From: Saprospiraceae bacterium
Lineage (GTDB): Bacteria; Bacteroidota; Bacteroidia; Chitinophagales; Saprospiraceae
Direction: 5' to 3'
Assembly: GCA_016713025.1 (NCBI GenBank)
Contig: JADJPZ010000004.1
Coordinates: forward strand, 2,108,001-2,172,000
DNA: 64,000 bases
Part shown: piece after piece, positions 42,319-51,199 of the stretch
Numbering within the stretch: position 1 is the stretch's first letter
How the letters are laid out: each line of letters begins with the position of its first letter
Made by a program: the position numbers and the translations under genes
Notes under the pieces: model-generated
What the model was told of the DNA's origin: nothing
Databases searched by the model: none
The model's input: the letters and a program-made list of their open reading frames with translations, nothing else

Positions 42319-44226
42319 ATGGATTTTCTTAGACTAATTTATACCTTAGCAATATATTTTATATATACATCATTTATTTTTTGCCAACCCAATTCAGTAT
42401 GTTCCATTGATCCTGCATACCATGCAAAAAACATCATCCCATGTAGTTTTGGTCTGCCTGATAAAAATTTTATACTTACACCGGATAAGGTTATTGAAAA
42501 ATTTCATCAGGGACAGTTTGTAAAAATAAGTGAAACTAATGATGCAGACCAAAGCTGGCTCAGAAATGAACATTGGCTGGTCTTTTCATTAGTTTTTAGT
42601 GGCACCGGAAATCTGCCTTTGAAAATTAAATTTTCTGACCTTCAGGGCGTTTGGAAAGTAGAAGACAAATCAGTTGTTCCGATCGAATTTAGTGGATACA
42701 TCCCTTCATACAGCTCATTTAAGTTTGTTGTTTTCCCAGACCAACACGCTCTTCATATTGAATTGCAGCAAAATAAAATTTATACATTCTTATGCAAAAC
42801 TCATCCTAAATATACAGAAAGAGGTCCTGAGCATCCTTTGATCTATAATCCTTACCTAATAGAACGACATGTTCAGAAACGAACAGCAATAGAAACCTTA
42901 TTGCAAGGGTTTGTCTTCGGTATCATGCTGATGTTTTTTATGGTTGCTCTTGTAGCTTTTACACTACTTAGCGAAAAAGCATTTTTGGCATATTGCGTAT
43001 ACGTTTTTTTGGTATCAGTTTATCTTTGGAGAGATTTTGAATATTTGAATTTCAATTTTTTCAGTACCATGAAGTACGTTCCATGGCATTATACCAAAGT
43101 CCTTACCACAGTGATTCTGGGCGTGGCTTATATGCTTTTTATAAGATACACACTCAATACTAAAAAGACTTATCCCCTCGTGGACAGGATTATGCAGTTT
43201 TTACTACTTTTACTCACACTGGCTATTCCGATTGATTACTTCGGTAGCGAATTGCTGGAATTATGGAATTACAGAGTTGCCATGTATTTTATTGGTATCG
43301 TCATCTTAGCCAATCAATTGTTCATCAATGTGTATTTCATACAAACCAATGATGCAATAGCAAGAAGCGTCGCTATGGGTTCGATATTTCTTGCCATAGG
43401 TGGCATGTCTATTCCATTATCTCCTCCTGACATCCATACCTGGATCGTCAGGTCTTGTTTTATAATTGAAATGAGTTTTTTTATGTTTGCTTTAGTCATC
43501 AAAGCCAAAGGTATACTTGCCGATAAAAACAAAATGGAAAGCCAACTAAAGGATATCGAGCTAAGGCATGAATACGATCTTAAGACAAAGTTGGCAGTGG
43601 AAAAAGCCACTACTGCAGATAATCTCCGCAATGAGCTGGCAAGAGATATTCATGACGAAATAGGTGCACTCATGACAAAAATCACCCTCTCAAGCCATTT
43701 GCTGTCAGGTTTGTCCTCTGATACGAATACACAGTCACACGCCAAAAACATCGAAAAAAATGCTTCTAACGCCAACACTCAACTACGCGAATTACTTTTC
43801 TCAATCAATCCGGATTTTGATAAATTTTCAGCGCTTCAAACATATTTCAGGCAAATTGCCAATAATTATCTGGAAGGTATTGAAAACCTAGATTTGGACT
43901 TTGAAATATCTACTGATTATCCAGATAGCATTTTTGACCGGTATATAAAAAATCAGTTATTGTTTATTTTGAAAGAGGCTTTAAACAATGTAGTCAAACA
44001 TGCCAATGCTTCTCAAGTCTCTATTAGATTCATGATGATTGACAGAGATCACTATACATTTTCCATCCATGATAATGGCATAGGCTTTGATATAGGTGAT
44101 TCAAAAACGCTCAGTATGGGTCTTAAAAACATGAAAATCAGGTCTGAAAATATCAAGGCAAAATTTATTATTTTGAGTAGCAAAGGCAGTGGCACTACTA
44201 TTATTATTGAAGGATGCACTTCATAA
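42319..44226 (+). CDS. 7TM-DISM sensor histidine kinase
   Basis: 635 residues. The N-terminal signal peptide is followed by an extracytoplasmic DISMED2-like beta domain (~40-180), then seven predicted membrane helices (~195-400, 7TMR-DISM type). A cytosolic linker leads to a HisKA_3 phospho-acceptor (His445 in ELARDIHDEIGALM). The HATPase domain has N-box LNNVVKHANA and G-box DNGIGFDIG with KGSGTTIII. This is the NarX/DesK-like kinase class that pairs with LuxR-type regulators, and its partner is the gene 5 bp upstream. The ligand may be a carbohydrate, as often proposed for DISMED domains. Confidence 0.92.
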   Translation: MDFLRLIYTLAIYFIYTSFIFCQPNSVCSIDPAYHAKNIIPCSFGLPDKNFILTPDKVIEKFHQGQFVKISETNDADQSWLRNEHWLVFSLVFSGTGNLPLKIKFSDLQGVWKVEDKSVVPIEFSGYIPSYSSFKFVVFPDQHALHIELQQNKIYTFLCKTHPKYTERGPEHPLIYNPYLIERHVQKRTAIETLLQGFVFGIMLMFFMVALVAFTLLSEKAFLAYCVYVFLVSVYLWRDFEYLNFNFFSTMKYVPWHYTKVLTTVILGVAYMLFIRYTLNTKKTYPLVDRIMQFLLLLLTLAIPIDYFGSELLELWNYRVAMYFIGIVILANQLFINVYFIQTNDAIARSVAMGSIFLAIGGMSIPLSPPDIHTWIVRSCFIIEMSFFMFALVIKAKGILADKNKMESQLKDIELRHEYDLKTKLAVEKATTADNLRNELARDIHDEIGALMTKITLSSHLLSGLSSDTNTQSHAKNIEKNASNANTQLRELLFSINPDFDKFSALQTYFRQIANNYLEGIENLDLDFEISTDYPDSIFDRYIKNQLLFILKEALNNVVKHANASQVSIRFMMIDRDHYTFSIHDNGIGFDIGDSKTLSMGLKNMKIRSENIKAKFIILSSKGSGTTIIIEGCTS

Positions 44227-44296
44227 GATTTTAGTGTTATGTTATACAAATTTATACCTTAAATTTAGAAATAAGAAATGAGAATAAAAGTATCTT

Positions 44297-44366
44297 TAAA
44301 TTTTTAATGACTAAAATCAATGCACTATGACCCTGACTTCAAAATAATTGCCTTATTTAGCGATCT
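44297..44366. repeat. Short repeat family C, copy 1
   Basis: Shares TTTAAATTTTTA, AAAATCAATGCACTATGA and CCTGACTTCAAAATAAT with 53297-53366. The two copies are exactly 9000 bp apart. Confidence 0.75.
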
Positions 44367-44386
44367 ATATAAGGCAATTATTTTGA
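44341..44386. terminator. Hairpin between convergent kinase genes
   Basis: AAAATAATTGCCTTAT pairs perfectly with ATAAGGCAATTATTTT around an ~13-nt loop. With A- and T-rich outer arms it can act as a bidirectional terminator. It overlaps the last codons of the minus-strand kinase. Confidence 0.75.
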
Positions 44387-45684
44387 TTTTTAGGTGCAAA
44401 GTTGATCTTAATGGAAACTCCTTGATGGAGACCTGTTGAAATTTCAAATTGAGCATGTATCTTTTGGCATCTTTTTTCTATATTTTTAATCCCATTGCCT
44501 TGAATGATCTTTTCTTTTTCAAATCCTTTGCCATCATCTTTGATGGTCAGTTGAGTATTGCTTACTTTTATATCAATATGAATGGCCTCACTATATTTGA
44601 TGGCATTGTTAAGCGTTTCTTTAATGATCATATAAATCTGATGATGAAAACCAATATCTGCCAACAAGTGCTTATCGGTAATTTCATAGCTGTATTTGAT
44701 ATTTATTTGGGTGATATCTTTACACTCTCGAATAAAATTAGACAGCCTATCTTTAAAAAATGGCACATCGTGACTTTGATCGATAGACCAGACTATATCT
44801 TTGAGATTTGATAATATCACTTTAGTATCAGTACCTATTTTTGAAAAGGTTGTTTTGGCCGCAGCGTCACTAGAATTGCTACTGGCCAGAAACGCCATTA
44901 AATTTATTTTTGACAAGCCTGAGCCTATATCATCATGCAGATCACTGCTAATTTCTGCACGCATACTCGCTATTTGGAGCTTGGCTTCTATTTCTTTGGA
45001 AGATATTTCTTTTTCCTGTTGAATCCAGTTCTTTATAATTGCAATCTGAAAAAATATCATTTCAAACAAAGTACCCAATTTCATATACATTAAAGGATAT
45101 TCATCAAATGAATACAATCTGACTCCAGAATTGTACCGTATAATCATCACCAAGGTTAATAAAGTGCCGATAACATTGAAAAATACGCCGTATCCAATCA
45201 GATTTTTGTTCTGATTTTTATCAAAATTAGTTTCCTTATATATTAAAATGCTTACTGGAAGTACCATCAAATGGATCGAATAAAATATGTATTGTCTTGA
45301 CATTCCCAGGAAGGGTAGTATGATGAATAAAACAAAAAGAAGCATAAGACCGGTGATGGTCCACCTTATAATTTTTGACAAAAGAAGTTTGCTTTCGGCA
45401 AATATGGTTTTGATAAAATATAAATACATCACATTGGCCAAGGTCAAGAGCAAATAATTTACATTTACATACCATTGTGATTCAAAAATAAGATTATCAT
45501 CTACATTGAGAAATGTATGGGGAGCATTGATGAAAAAATAGGCTGCATTGAATAACAAAAACAATCCATAGTAGATGATTTCTCTTTTCCTGGCATAATA
45601 GAGAATGATGCCAAAAAATAAGATTTGAAATAGAATGATACCTTGAAACAGGATGTAAAATTGTTCAATAAAAAATTCGTTCAA
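44365..45684 (-). CDS. Sensor histidine kinase (NarX/DesK-type)
   Basis: 439 residues with about seven N-terminal membrane helices (1-220) and short loops, so sensing is probably in the membrane. A cytosolic coiled linker leads to the H-box with His250 (SDLHDDIGSGLSKI), followed by an HATPase with IIKETLNNAIKYSEA (N-box), IKDDGKGFEKE and GNGIKNIEKR. No response regulator sits next to it. The closest candidates are the LuxR regulator at 41666 or the LytTR protein at 47123 across the divergent gap. Confidence 0.9.
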   Translation of the reverse strand: MNEFFIEQFYILFQGIILFQILFFGIILYYARKREIIYYGLFLLFNAAYFFINAPHTFLNVDDNLIFESQWYVNVNYLLLTLANVMYLYFIKTIFAESKLLLSKIIRWTITGLMLLFVLFIILPFLGMSRQYIFYSIHLMVLPVSILIYKETNFDKNQNKNLIGYGVFFNVIGTLLTLVMIIRYNSGVRLYSFDEYPLMYMKLGTLFEMIFFQIAIIKNWIQQEKEISSKEIEAKLQIASMRAEISSDLHDDIGSGLSKINLMAFLASSNSSDAAAKTTFSKIGTDTKVILSNLKDIVWSIDQSHDVPFFKDRLSNFIRECKDITQINIKYSYEITDKHLLADIGFHHQIYMIIKETLNNAIKYSEAIHIDIKVSNTQLTIKDDGKGFEKEKIIQGNGIKNIEKRCQKIHAQFEISTGLHQGVSIKINFAPKNQNNCLI

Positions 45685-45814
45685 AGGAATTGATGTTTTT
45701 AAATAAGCAATTATAAAAAACTTCGGATGAAATTAACGCTTTCATAGTTCATTTGGACATTTTACAATTGATTTTCAATCAAAAACCTAAAAATTACCAC
45801 AAATGAACTATTGT

Positions 45815-45841
45815 CCTCCCTATACTCATGAGATAATTTTG
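45815..45841 (+). promoter_or_regulatory. Promoter for the lipoprotein cluster
   Basis: TAATTTTG at 45834-45841 with TTG ending about 19 bp upstream; the ATG follows at 45876 behind an A/T-rich leader. Confidence 0.45.
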
Positions 45842-45875
45842 CCCTTATATTTAATTAACCTTAAAAAATGAAAAA

Positions 45876-46574
45876 ATGAAAAATTTAATTTTACTGCTGA
45901 CACTTGTATTTTCTATCATTGGCTGCAAAAAAGAGGAAGAAGAAGACAAATTGATAGTCTATAGCCTTAGTGACAAAGTCGCCGGATATGATATGTCCCA
46001 ATTGAGTATTGAAACTAGCAAATGGATTTTTACCAATCCTTTAGATAATGGGCCTCTTTCTGATGCGGATGGTAGTTTTCATAAAAAACAACCGCTCCCT
46101 GATGTGACCATTCTTGCTCCGAATCTTGGTGAGACCCAGGAAAGATCTTTAATTATAAATTCAAAAAACCCAATTTTTATTCCAGCTATGGGTGTCACCG
46201 GCTGGTATTATGCCAATGATGCCTGCAATCCTGACTGGAACCCTAAAGCAGGGCAATCAGTTTTGGATTTTCTCCAAAAAGAATTGAGCGGCGTACTTGA
46301 AGGAGCTACCAATGTCAAAGTTGTACTCAATGGACAGCCATTGGTACCTGACATGAAAGCCAGAAAAACCACCACAGCTTTGTTTACCATGAAAGTAGAT
46401 CAATCATGGAACAGTCCTGATTGTAACTATACCGGCAAAGATGCATCCGCTTATGCTGAAGATTACACTATTGCTCTGAAACTACCGAAAGGCAACCATA
46501 TACTCAAAGTAGCAGGAGAATTTAAAGACATAAACCTGGTGCAGGACATCACATGGAAACTTACGGTGCAATAA
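45876..46574 (+). CDS. Lipoprotein of unknown function
   Basis: 232 residues. Signal peptide MKNLILLLTLVFSIIGC with lipobox Cys17, followed by an acidic KKEEEEDK linker that suggests surface retention. The mature part is beta-rich with several aromatic clusters and two Cys pairs (NDACNPDWN and SPDCNYTG). I do not recognise the family. It opens a plus-strand cluster with another lipoprotein, a LytTR regulator and a beta-helix protein. Confidence 0.75.
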   Translation: MKNLILLLTLVFSIIGCKKEEEEDKLIVYSLSDKVAGYDMSQLSIETSKWIFTNPLDNGPLSDADGSFHKKQPLPDVTILAPNLGETQERSLIINSKNPIFIPAMGVTGWYYANDACNPDWNPKAGQSVLDFLQKELSGVLEGATNVKVVLNGQPLVPDMKARKTTTALFTMKVDQSWNSPDCNYTGKDASAYAEDYTIALKLPKGNHILKVAGEFKDINLVQDITWKLTVQ

Positions 46575-46650
46575 GCCATCAGTAGCTAAAAAGTATTTAA
46601 TATTTTACAAACAGTTATATTATTCATCAATCTTATAAAAAACAAAAACA

Positions 46651-47088
46651 ATGAATGCTATCATCAAAAACATCATTTGGCTGTGGATCATTTTGATCCT
46701 GGCCGCCTCCTGCAGCAAGACAGAAGAAACTGAACCTGAAGCTACAAAGTTTAGTGAAAAGACAGTCATCGGAGCATGGAAAGGTGTCAGCATACAATCC
46801 GGCTATGACCCGAGCCCATTTACACTGAGTATTGAGAAAATTGAGGTCGGAAAAAAATGCGGAGAAATAGACAATCTTGGTCAGTGCGATTATGATTATA
46901 TTTTTAAAGAAAAACTGGGTGAAAGCCTAATATTCAGAGAAGAACTCAAATCAAGTGCCATAAACCCCAATTGTATCAATGGCACTTCAGTACTGTCAAT
47001 AATAAACCAGGACAAACTCAAATACGACTGGGTTGGAGATGATCATCCAAGAAATACCGCATCCGCTACGCTGATCAGAGTCAAATAA
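46651..47088 (+). CDS. Small lipoprotein of unknown function
   Basis: 145 residues. Signal peptide with lipobox ILAASC (Cys22) and an acidic linker (SKTEETEPEATK). The remainder (VIGAWKGVSIQSGYDPSPF ... ATLIRVK) has the lipocalin-like alternating beta pattern often seen in small Bacteroidota lipoproteins. Function unknown. It lies 76 bp after the previous lipoprotein and 34 bp before the LytTR gene. Confidence 0.75.
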   Translation: MNAIIKNIIWLWIILILAASCSKTEETEPEATKFSEKTVIGAWKGVSIQSGYDPSPFTLSIEKIEVGKKCGEIDNLGQCDYDYIFKEKLGESLIFREELKSSAINPNCINGTSVLSIINQDKLKYDWVGDDHPRNTASATLIRVK

Positions 47089-47122
47089 CATATATACATC
47101 AAATCAGTACAATATTTCCGTT

Positions 47123-47464
47123 ATGAATGAAAAGCAAGATATAATAAGCCCGGCAATCAGATTGAGAATCAAAGGTAAAGCCCGAAAGGTAAAACCTGAA
47201 GAGATAGTTTTGATCAATGCTGAGAGCAACTATTCAACCCTACACCTCAGCGATTGTACAACAGTATTTACGTCCAGGACACTAAAATACTGGAGTAGTC
47301 AGTTGCCCGATAATCATTTTACAAGAGTACACGCCAGCTTCCTGATCAACAGGCTCGAAATCCGGTCTATCACGAAGCGCAACCGCACCATCAACATGGC
47401 CAACGGCATGATGGTCAGTGTATCCAGAAAATTTAAATTTAATACTTTACAAATACAAAGTTAA
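47123..47464 (+). CDS. LytTR DNA-binding protein without a receiver domain
   Basis: 113 residues, a stand-alone LytTR domain. After a short basic N-terminus come VKPEEIVLINAESNYSTLHL, the TSRTLKYWSSQLP turn and FTRVHASFLINRLEIRSITK, the conserved DNA-contact core. The family binds DNA as a dimer through beta strands. With no phospho-receiver it must be controlled by abundance or a partner. It lies 8 bp before the beta-helix gene, so it may regulate this cluster. Confidence 0.9.
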   Translation: MNEKQDIISPAIRLRIKGKARKVKPEEIVLINAESNYSTLHLSDCTTVFTSRTLKYWSSQLPDNHFTRVHASFLINRLEIRSITKRNRTINMANGMMVSVSRKFKFNTLQIQS

Positions 47465-47472
47465 TTCCTCAC

Positions 47473-49482
47473 ATGAAAATGATGTATAAAATTGTAATTA
47501 CTCTGATTCAGCTTTTTGTTGTTTTCACTTCAATGTACGCAAAACACTGCCTGTGGTGCCCGGGTGGAGGTGGTGGAGGCGGAGGTGCTTCTACAATAAA
47601 TTGCTCCAGTTATGAGAATACCAGTACTTTGTTTGTTGACTCAAGCAGACCTAATGATACTGGGGACGGAAAGTCATGGGAAACAGCTAAAAAGTATCTT
47701 TATTCTGCTTTATCTATTGCCAATGCATGTGACGCCAGTAGCATAGAGACGATTAAAATAGCACAAGGTGTCTATAAACCAAGTACAGTTGAAAACAGCG
47801 ATGCCACATTTTTTATTGGTAAAAACGGAATAGTGCTACAGGGAGGTTACCCACCTGGTGGTGATCCAGAGATAATTGATTATACTGCAAACCCAACTAT
47901 ATTGGATGGAGATCTGGGCAATACGATAAGGTCCCACCATCTGGTTATGATGTATGACGTGTATAATATCACATTCAATGGAATCAGGTTTAGAAATGCC
48001 CTGGCTGATGGACTTGGTTCACTGGAAATTTTTGAAGGGGTCTTTGCAAGCAGAAAAGATGGCGGAGGTATATTTATGAAAAAATGCAATAATATCAGAT
48101 TTTATCATTGTGTCATCAACAACAATTATGCGCATGATGATGGCGGTGGCGTGTATTCTGATAGTTGCACTGCAAGGTTTTCAAATGTCATATTTGCAGA
48201 TAATGTAACTATAAATGACGGAGGTGGAATCTATCTTCAAGGCACATCTAATGCCACTTTTACCAATTGTGCCTTAGTGAAGAATCAATATCTGAACGGT
48301 GGAGGTGGAGCCATATACAATACTACAAGTACTACGGTTAACCTGTACAATACAGTGTTTTGGGATAATACAAATTCGTGGAATGGTGGCGGTATCAGAA
48401 ATGTTTACCATTGTTTACGGCAAGACAACAATACGTTAAATGGAGGCGTATCTTCAAACAATGTGACTCAGGATCCACTTTTCAACAATATTAATGACCT
48501 GAATGGACCGGACAACACATGGTTTACATCGGATGACGGACTTCATGCCTGTGATGGAAGTGTTTTGCTCAATCGCGGAGATAACGATGCTCCCAATATT
48601 TTACCAAAAGATCTGAAAGGTGCACAAAGAGTGTATAACCAACAAATAGATATTGGGCCTTATGAGCATATTTTCATACCGGATATATCTGAGTTGCCAT
48701 TTGCCATCAACGATAGTGCAGCAAATAAGATTTACAGTGGATATACCACTCTGGCAAATGATTGTGATATAATTCTGGCAAGATTATGGCCTTCAGGCAG
48801 CATTGATGCCAAAATAAAAGTAGTAACCCGCAAGTCGCATGACAATGTCAATACCTTTAATGGCGTACACTTTGTAAACCGAATATATTATTTGGAAAAC
48901 CTGAGCAGCGGAAACGATTTTGTCGGATATATTACTCTTTATTTTAAAAATACAGAGTTTACCGCTTTTAATAATTTACCGTACTCAGTTAAAAACCTTC
49001 CAACATCAACAAATCGGGGAGATACTACTCACTTTCGTATTATCAACTTTGTTGGTTCCACAAATGTATATCAACCACTATTGAACCCTTCAGCTGATCC
49101 GGTGGTGATTAAACCCACACATTTTCAGTATGATAGTGCAAATGACATCTGGAAGATCACTTTCAGAAATGAAGGCAGCTTAGGCTTATTTCTAGTGACA
49201 TCTGTGACTGAATATCAATTTACTCAAAGCGGAGATTTTAGCAATACAAACAAGTGGCTTGATGGCTTGAAGCCAAGCGGGATTTTACCCAGTTTTAATA
49301 AAATCACAGTTAATGCTGGTCAGATTTGTAATATTGATGAACCTTTGGAATTAAAACCATATGCTTCATTAATTGTAATGGGTACAAACCCGATAAAACC
49401 AAAAATCAATAAAGAAGGCCAACTAAGTAATAGGTCCAGCATACATGATAAAAATCAATCAATAGAAAAAAATGAACACTAA
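47473..49482 (+). CDS. Exported right-handed beta-helix (choice-of-anchor-Q-like) protein
   Basis: 669 residues. The signal peptide is followed by KHCLWCPGG and a run of eight glycines, then LFVDSSRPNDTGDGKSWETA, the usual opening of the DUF1565/choice-of-anchor-Q family. Residues ~60-370 form parallel beta-helix turns (GGGIFMKKCNNIRFYHC, GGGVYSDSCTARFSNV, GGGIYLQGTSNATFTNC, GGGAIYNTTS). A C-terminal beta domain of ~300 residues follows with no clear T9SS signal. Such proteins may be surface polysaccharide lyases or adhesins; catalytic residues are not evident. Confidence 0.85.
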   Translation: MKMMYKIVITLIQLFVVFTSMYAKHCLWCPGGGGGGGGASTINCSSYENTSTLFVDSSRPNDTGDGKSWETAKKYLYSALSIANACDASSIETIKIAQGVYKPSTVENSDATFFIGKNGIVLQGGYPPGGDPEIIDYTANPTILDGDLGNTIRSHHLVMMYDVYNITFNGIRFRNALADGLGSLEIFEGVFASRKDGGGIFMKKCNNIRFYHCVINNNYAHDDGGGVYSDSCTARFSNVIFADNVTINDGGGIYLQGTSNATFTNCALVKNQYLNGGGGAIYNTTSTTVNLYNTVFWDNTNSWNGGGIRNVYHCLRQDNNTLNGGVSSNNVTQDPLFNNINDLNGPDNTWFTSDDGLHACDGSVLLNRGDNDAPNILPKDLKGAQRVYNQQIDIGPYEHIFIPDISELPFAINDSAANKIYSGYTTLANDCDIILARLWPSGSIDAKIKVVTRKSHDNVNTFNGVHFVNRIYYLENLSSGNDFVGYITLYFKNTEFTAFNNLPYSVKNLPTSTNRGDTTHFRIINFVGSTNVYQPLLNPSADPVVIKPTHFQYDSANDIWKITFRNEGSLGLFLVTSVTEYQFTQSGDFSNTNKWLDGLKPSGILPSFNKITVNAGQICNIDEPLELKPYASLIVMGTNPIKPKINKEGQLSNRSSIHDKNQSIEKNEH

Positions 49483-50002
49483 AACCTTTATAATATTAAT
49501 TGTTTGTTTCTTTTGTTTGACAGCGTGTTATAAGTCACAGAATGCTGTAAGTAGTAATGCGACAGTTGTTGACGAATCATTAGCCAAAAAAGACATTCTT
49601 AATGCCATCGAGCAGGAGACCAAATGTTTTTTTGAACGCAATTACGATTGCTGGGCAGAACACTGGAGTCACAAAGCATATGCCTATCAGGCCTGGAATA
49701 ACAGTGATGGCAGCGTTGGGGTCGCTGCCGGTTGGACTGAAATCGACAAGCAATCTGGCGAATACATAAAGCTACACAAGGCTGATGGTACAAGTCATCC
49801 GGAAGTAAAGAGGGATACTATCCGGTGGAAATTTTTTAGTGACAGCCTTGCTTTTCTGATGTGGAAGCAGTACAATGCAGATCGGGATGGCAAGGCTTTT
49901 CAGGTATCATATGAAACAAGGCTGATGGAAAAGTCAGATAATAAGTGGCGGATATTGAATGTAAGTGCGTTTTGGGATTCGAAAAATAAAGTAATGCTAT
50001 AG
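49472..50002 (+). CDS. Lipoprotein with NTF2/SnoaL-like domain
   Basis: 176 residues. Signal peptide with lipobox LTAC (Cys19). The mature part starts with a helix (DILNAIEQETKCFFERNYDCW) and continues with AEHWSHKAYAY ... WRILNVSAFWDSK, the cone-shaped NTF2/SnoaL pattern. Function unknown; relatives include ketosteroid-isomerase-like proteins. Its start overlaps the end of the beta-helix gene by 11 bp, so it is translationally coupled and is the last gene of the cluster. Confidence 0.78.
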   Translation: MNTKTFIILIVCFFCLTACYKSQNAVSSNATVVDESLAKKDILNAIEQETKCFFERNYDCWAEHWSHKAYAYQAWNNSDGSVGVAAGWTEIDKQSGEYIKLHKADGTSHPEVKRDTIRWKFFSDSLAFLMWKQYNADRDGKAFQVSYETRLMEKSDNKWRILNVSAFWDSKNKVML

Positions 50003-50104
50003 GTATTAAAATTTAAGTTTGAAGGTATCAAACAGGTAGTCTGACAGCCTTTTTTCGGTCAAAGTAACTCCATTTTATAATCCAAAAACATAACTATATA
50101 GTGA

Positions 50105-50190
50105 ACAGAAAATATTCTGCGAAAAATTTAAATCATAATGTATTGTAAATTAAATAATTATGATTTAAATTTTCGCAATCAATTTTCTGT
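50105..50190. repeat. Palindromic element D2
   Basis: 86 bp from ACAGAAAATATTCTGCG to TCAATTTTCTGT; nearly the reverse complement of D3. The two halves (AAATTTAAATCATAAT and ATTATGATTTAAATTT) pair with each other. Confidence 0.85.
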
Positions 50191-50249
50191 TTGGATAACT
50201 TAACCGTACTCTACATTCGCATATATCATTTTTTTATTTTGATCAAGAC

Positions 50250-51044
50250 TTAAGTTGGATCCTGCAAAGCTACTCCAAATCTCTCTGCGATGACCAGCAT
50301 TTCAAAATCCTGTGTAGACAGTATGTCATCTCTCGAAAATGCACCTAGTTTGGCGCCAAATATATCAATTTTTGTAAATCCCAATGATTTAAGTAGCCAA
50401 GTGATTTCAGATGGGACATAATAGCGTTCATTACACTCAATCTGTTTTTCGATACCTTCATCATCCTGAAATGATGTAACATTATGATCGCGAAATGTCA
50501 TCAGGTCAAAGTTTTTGCTGTCATAAGTGGCATTGCCTTCATTCTTACTTTCAGAATGGAAATCATTGATGGAGTGAAACAAAGGAAACAAACCATTCAA
50601 TGTTGTAAATATAAATTTTGATTTCTCTTTTAACGCGCGGGATACATTGGTCAGAATTTCAAAATTCATCTCATCAGTTTCCATCAGCGGAAAACCACCT
50701 TCACACAACATAATGGCGACATCAAACTGCCTGTCGAATGGTAACTTTCGCGCATCAAACCTCAAAAACTCAATATTTAACCCCTGTTTATTAGCGTTTT
50801 CTTTGGCTTTTGAGAGCATGGATTCTGAAAGATCAATACCTGTGACATCGTATCCCCTTTTGCACAGCTCTATAGAATGCCTGCCTGTTCCACAACCCAC
50901 ATCGATGATTTTCAGCTCTTTGTTGAAATGAACTTCTTTTTCAATAAAATCACTCTCACCAAGTGTGCCTTCGGTGAAGATCTCATTATCATATTTTTGA
51001 CCGTAATTTTCAAACAGTGTTTCGTACCATTGTTTTCTGCTCAT
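50250..51044 (-). CDS. Class I SAM-dependent methyltransferase
   Basis: 264 residues, cytoplasmic. The SAM-binding motif I is IIDVGCGTGRHSIEL (about residues 45-59), followed by VTGIDLSESML (motif II) and FDVAIMLCEGGFPLM. The methyl acceptor is not indicated; relatives include small-molecule and Ubi/cyclopropane-type methyltransferases. Its last ~30 codons are also found as a relic at 41333-41428, showing past duplication. A 20-bp palindrome lies upstream at 51109. Confidence 0.9.
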   Translation of the reverse strand: MSRKQWYETLFENYGQKYDNEIFTEGTLGESDFIEKEVHFNKELKIIDVGCGTGRHSIELCKRGYDVTGIDLSESMLSKAKENANKQGLNIEFLRFDARKLPFDRQFDVAIMLCEGGFPLMETDEMNFEILTNVSRALKEKSKFIFTTLNGLFPLFHSINDFHSESKNEGNATYDSKNFDLMTFRDHNVTSFQDDEGIEKQIECNERYYVPSEITWLLKSLGFTKIDIFGAKLGAFSRDDILSTQDFEMLVIAERFGVALQDPT

Positions 51045-51108
51045 TTTGTAAGTTTTTAAATGATGTATTTTAGTTTAGGAATTTTTCTTTGTTTTACCCA
51101 ATCTAAAT

Positions 51109-51128
51109 CTTTCCCTTGCAAGGGAAAG
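51109..51128. repeat. 20-bp perfect palindrome
   Basis: CTTTCCCTTGCAAGGGAAAG, fully self-complementary. It lies between the OFA transporter end and the methyltransferase start on the same strand. It may be a terminator stem or an operator. Confidence 0.6.
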
Positions 51129-51199
51129 ACTTCATAAAGATATCTTAACTAAATGACATTGAGTTTTTAAATGATAAAAAAAACTTTGACGGGTGATTT

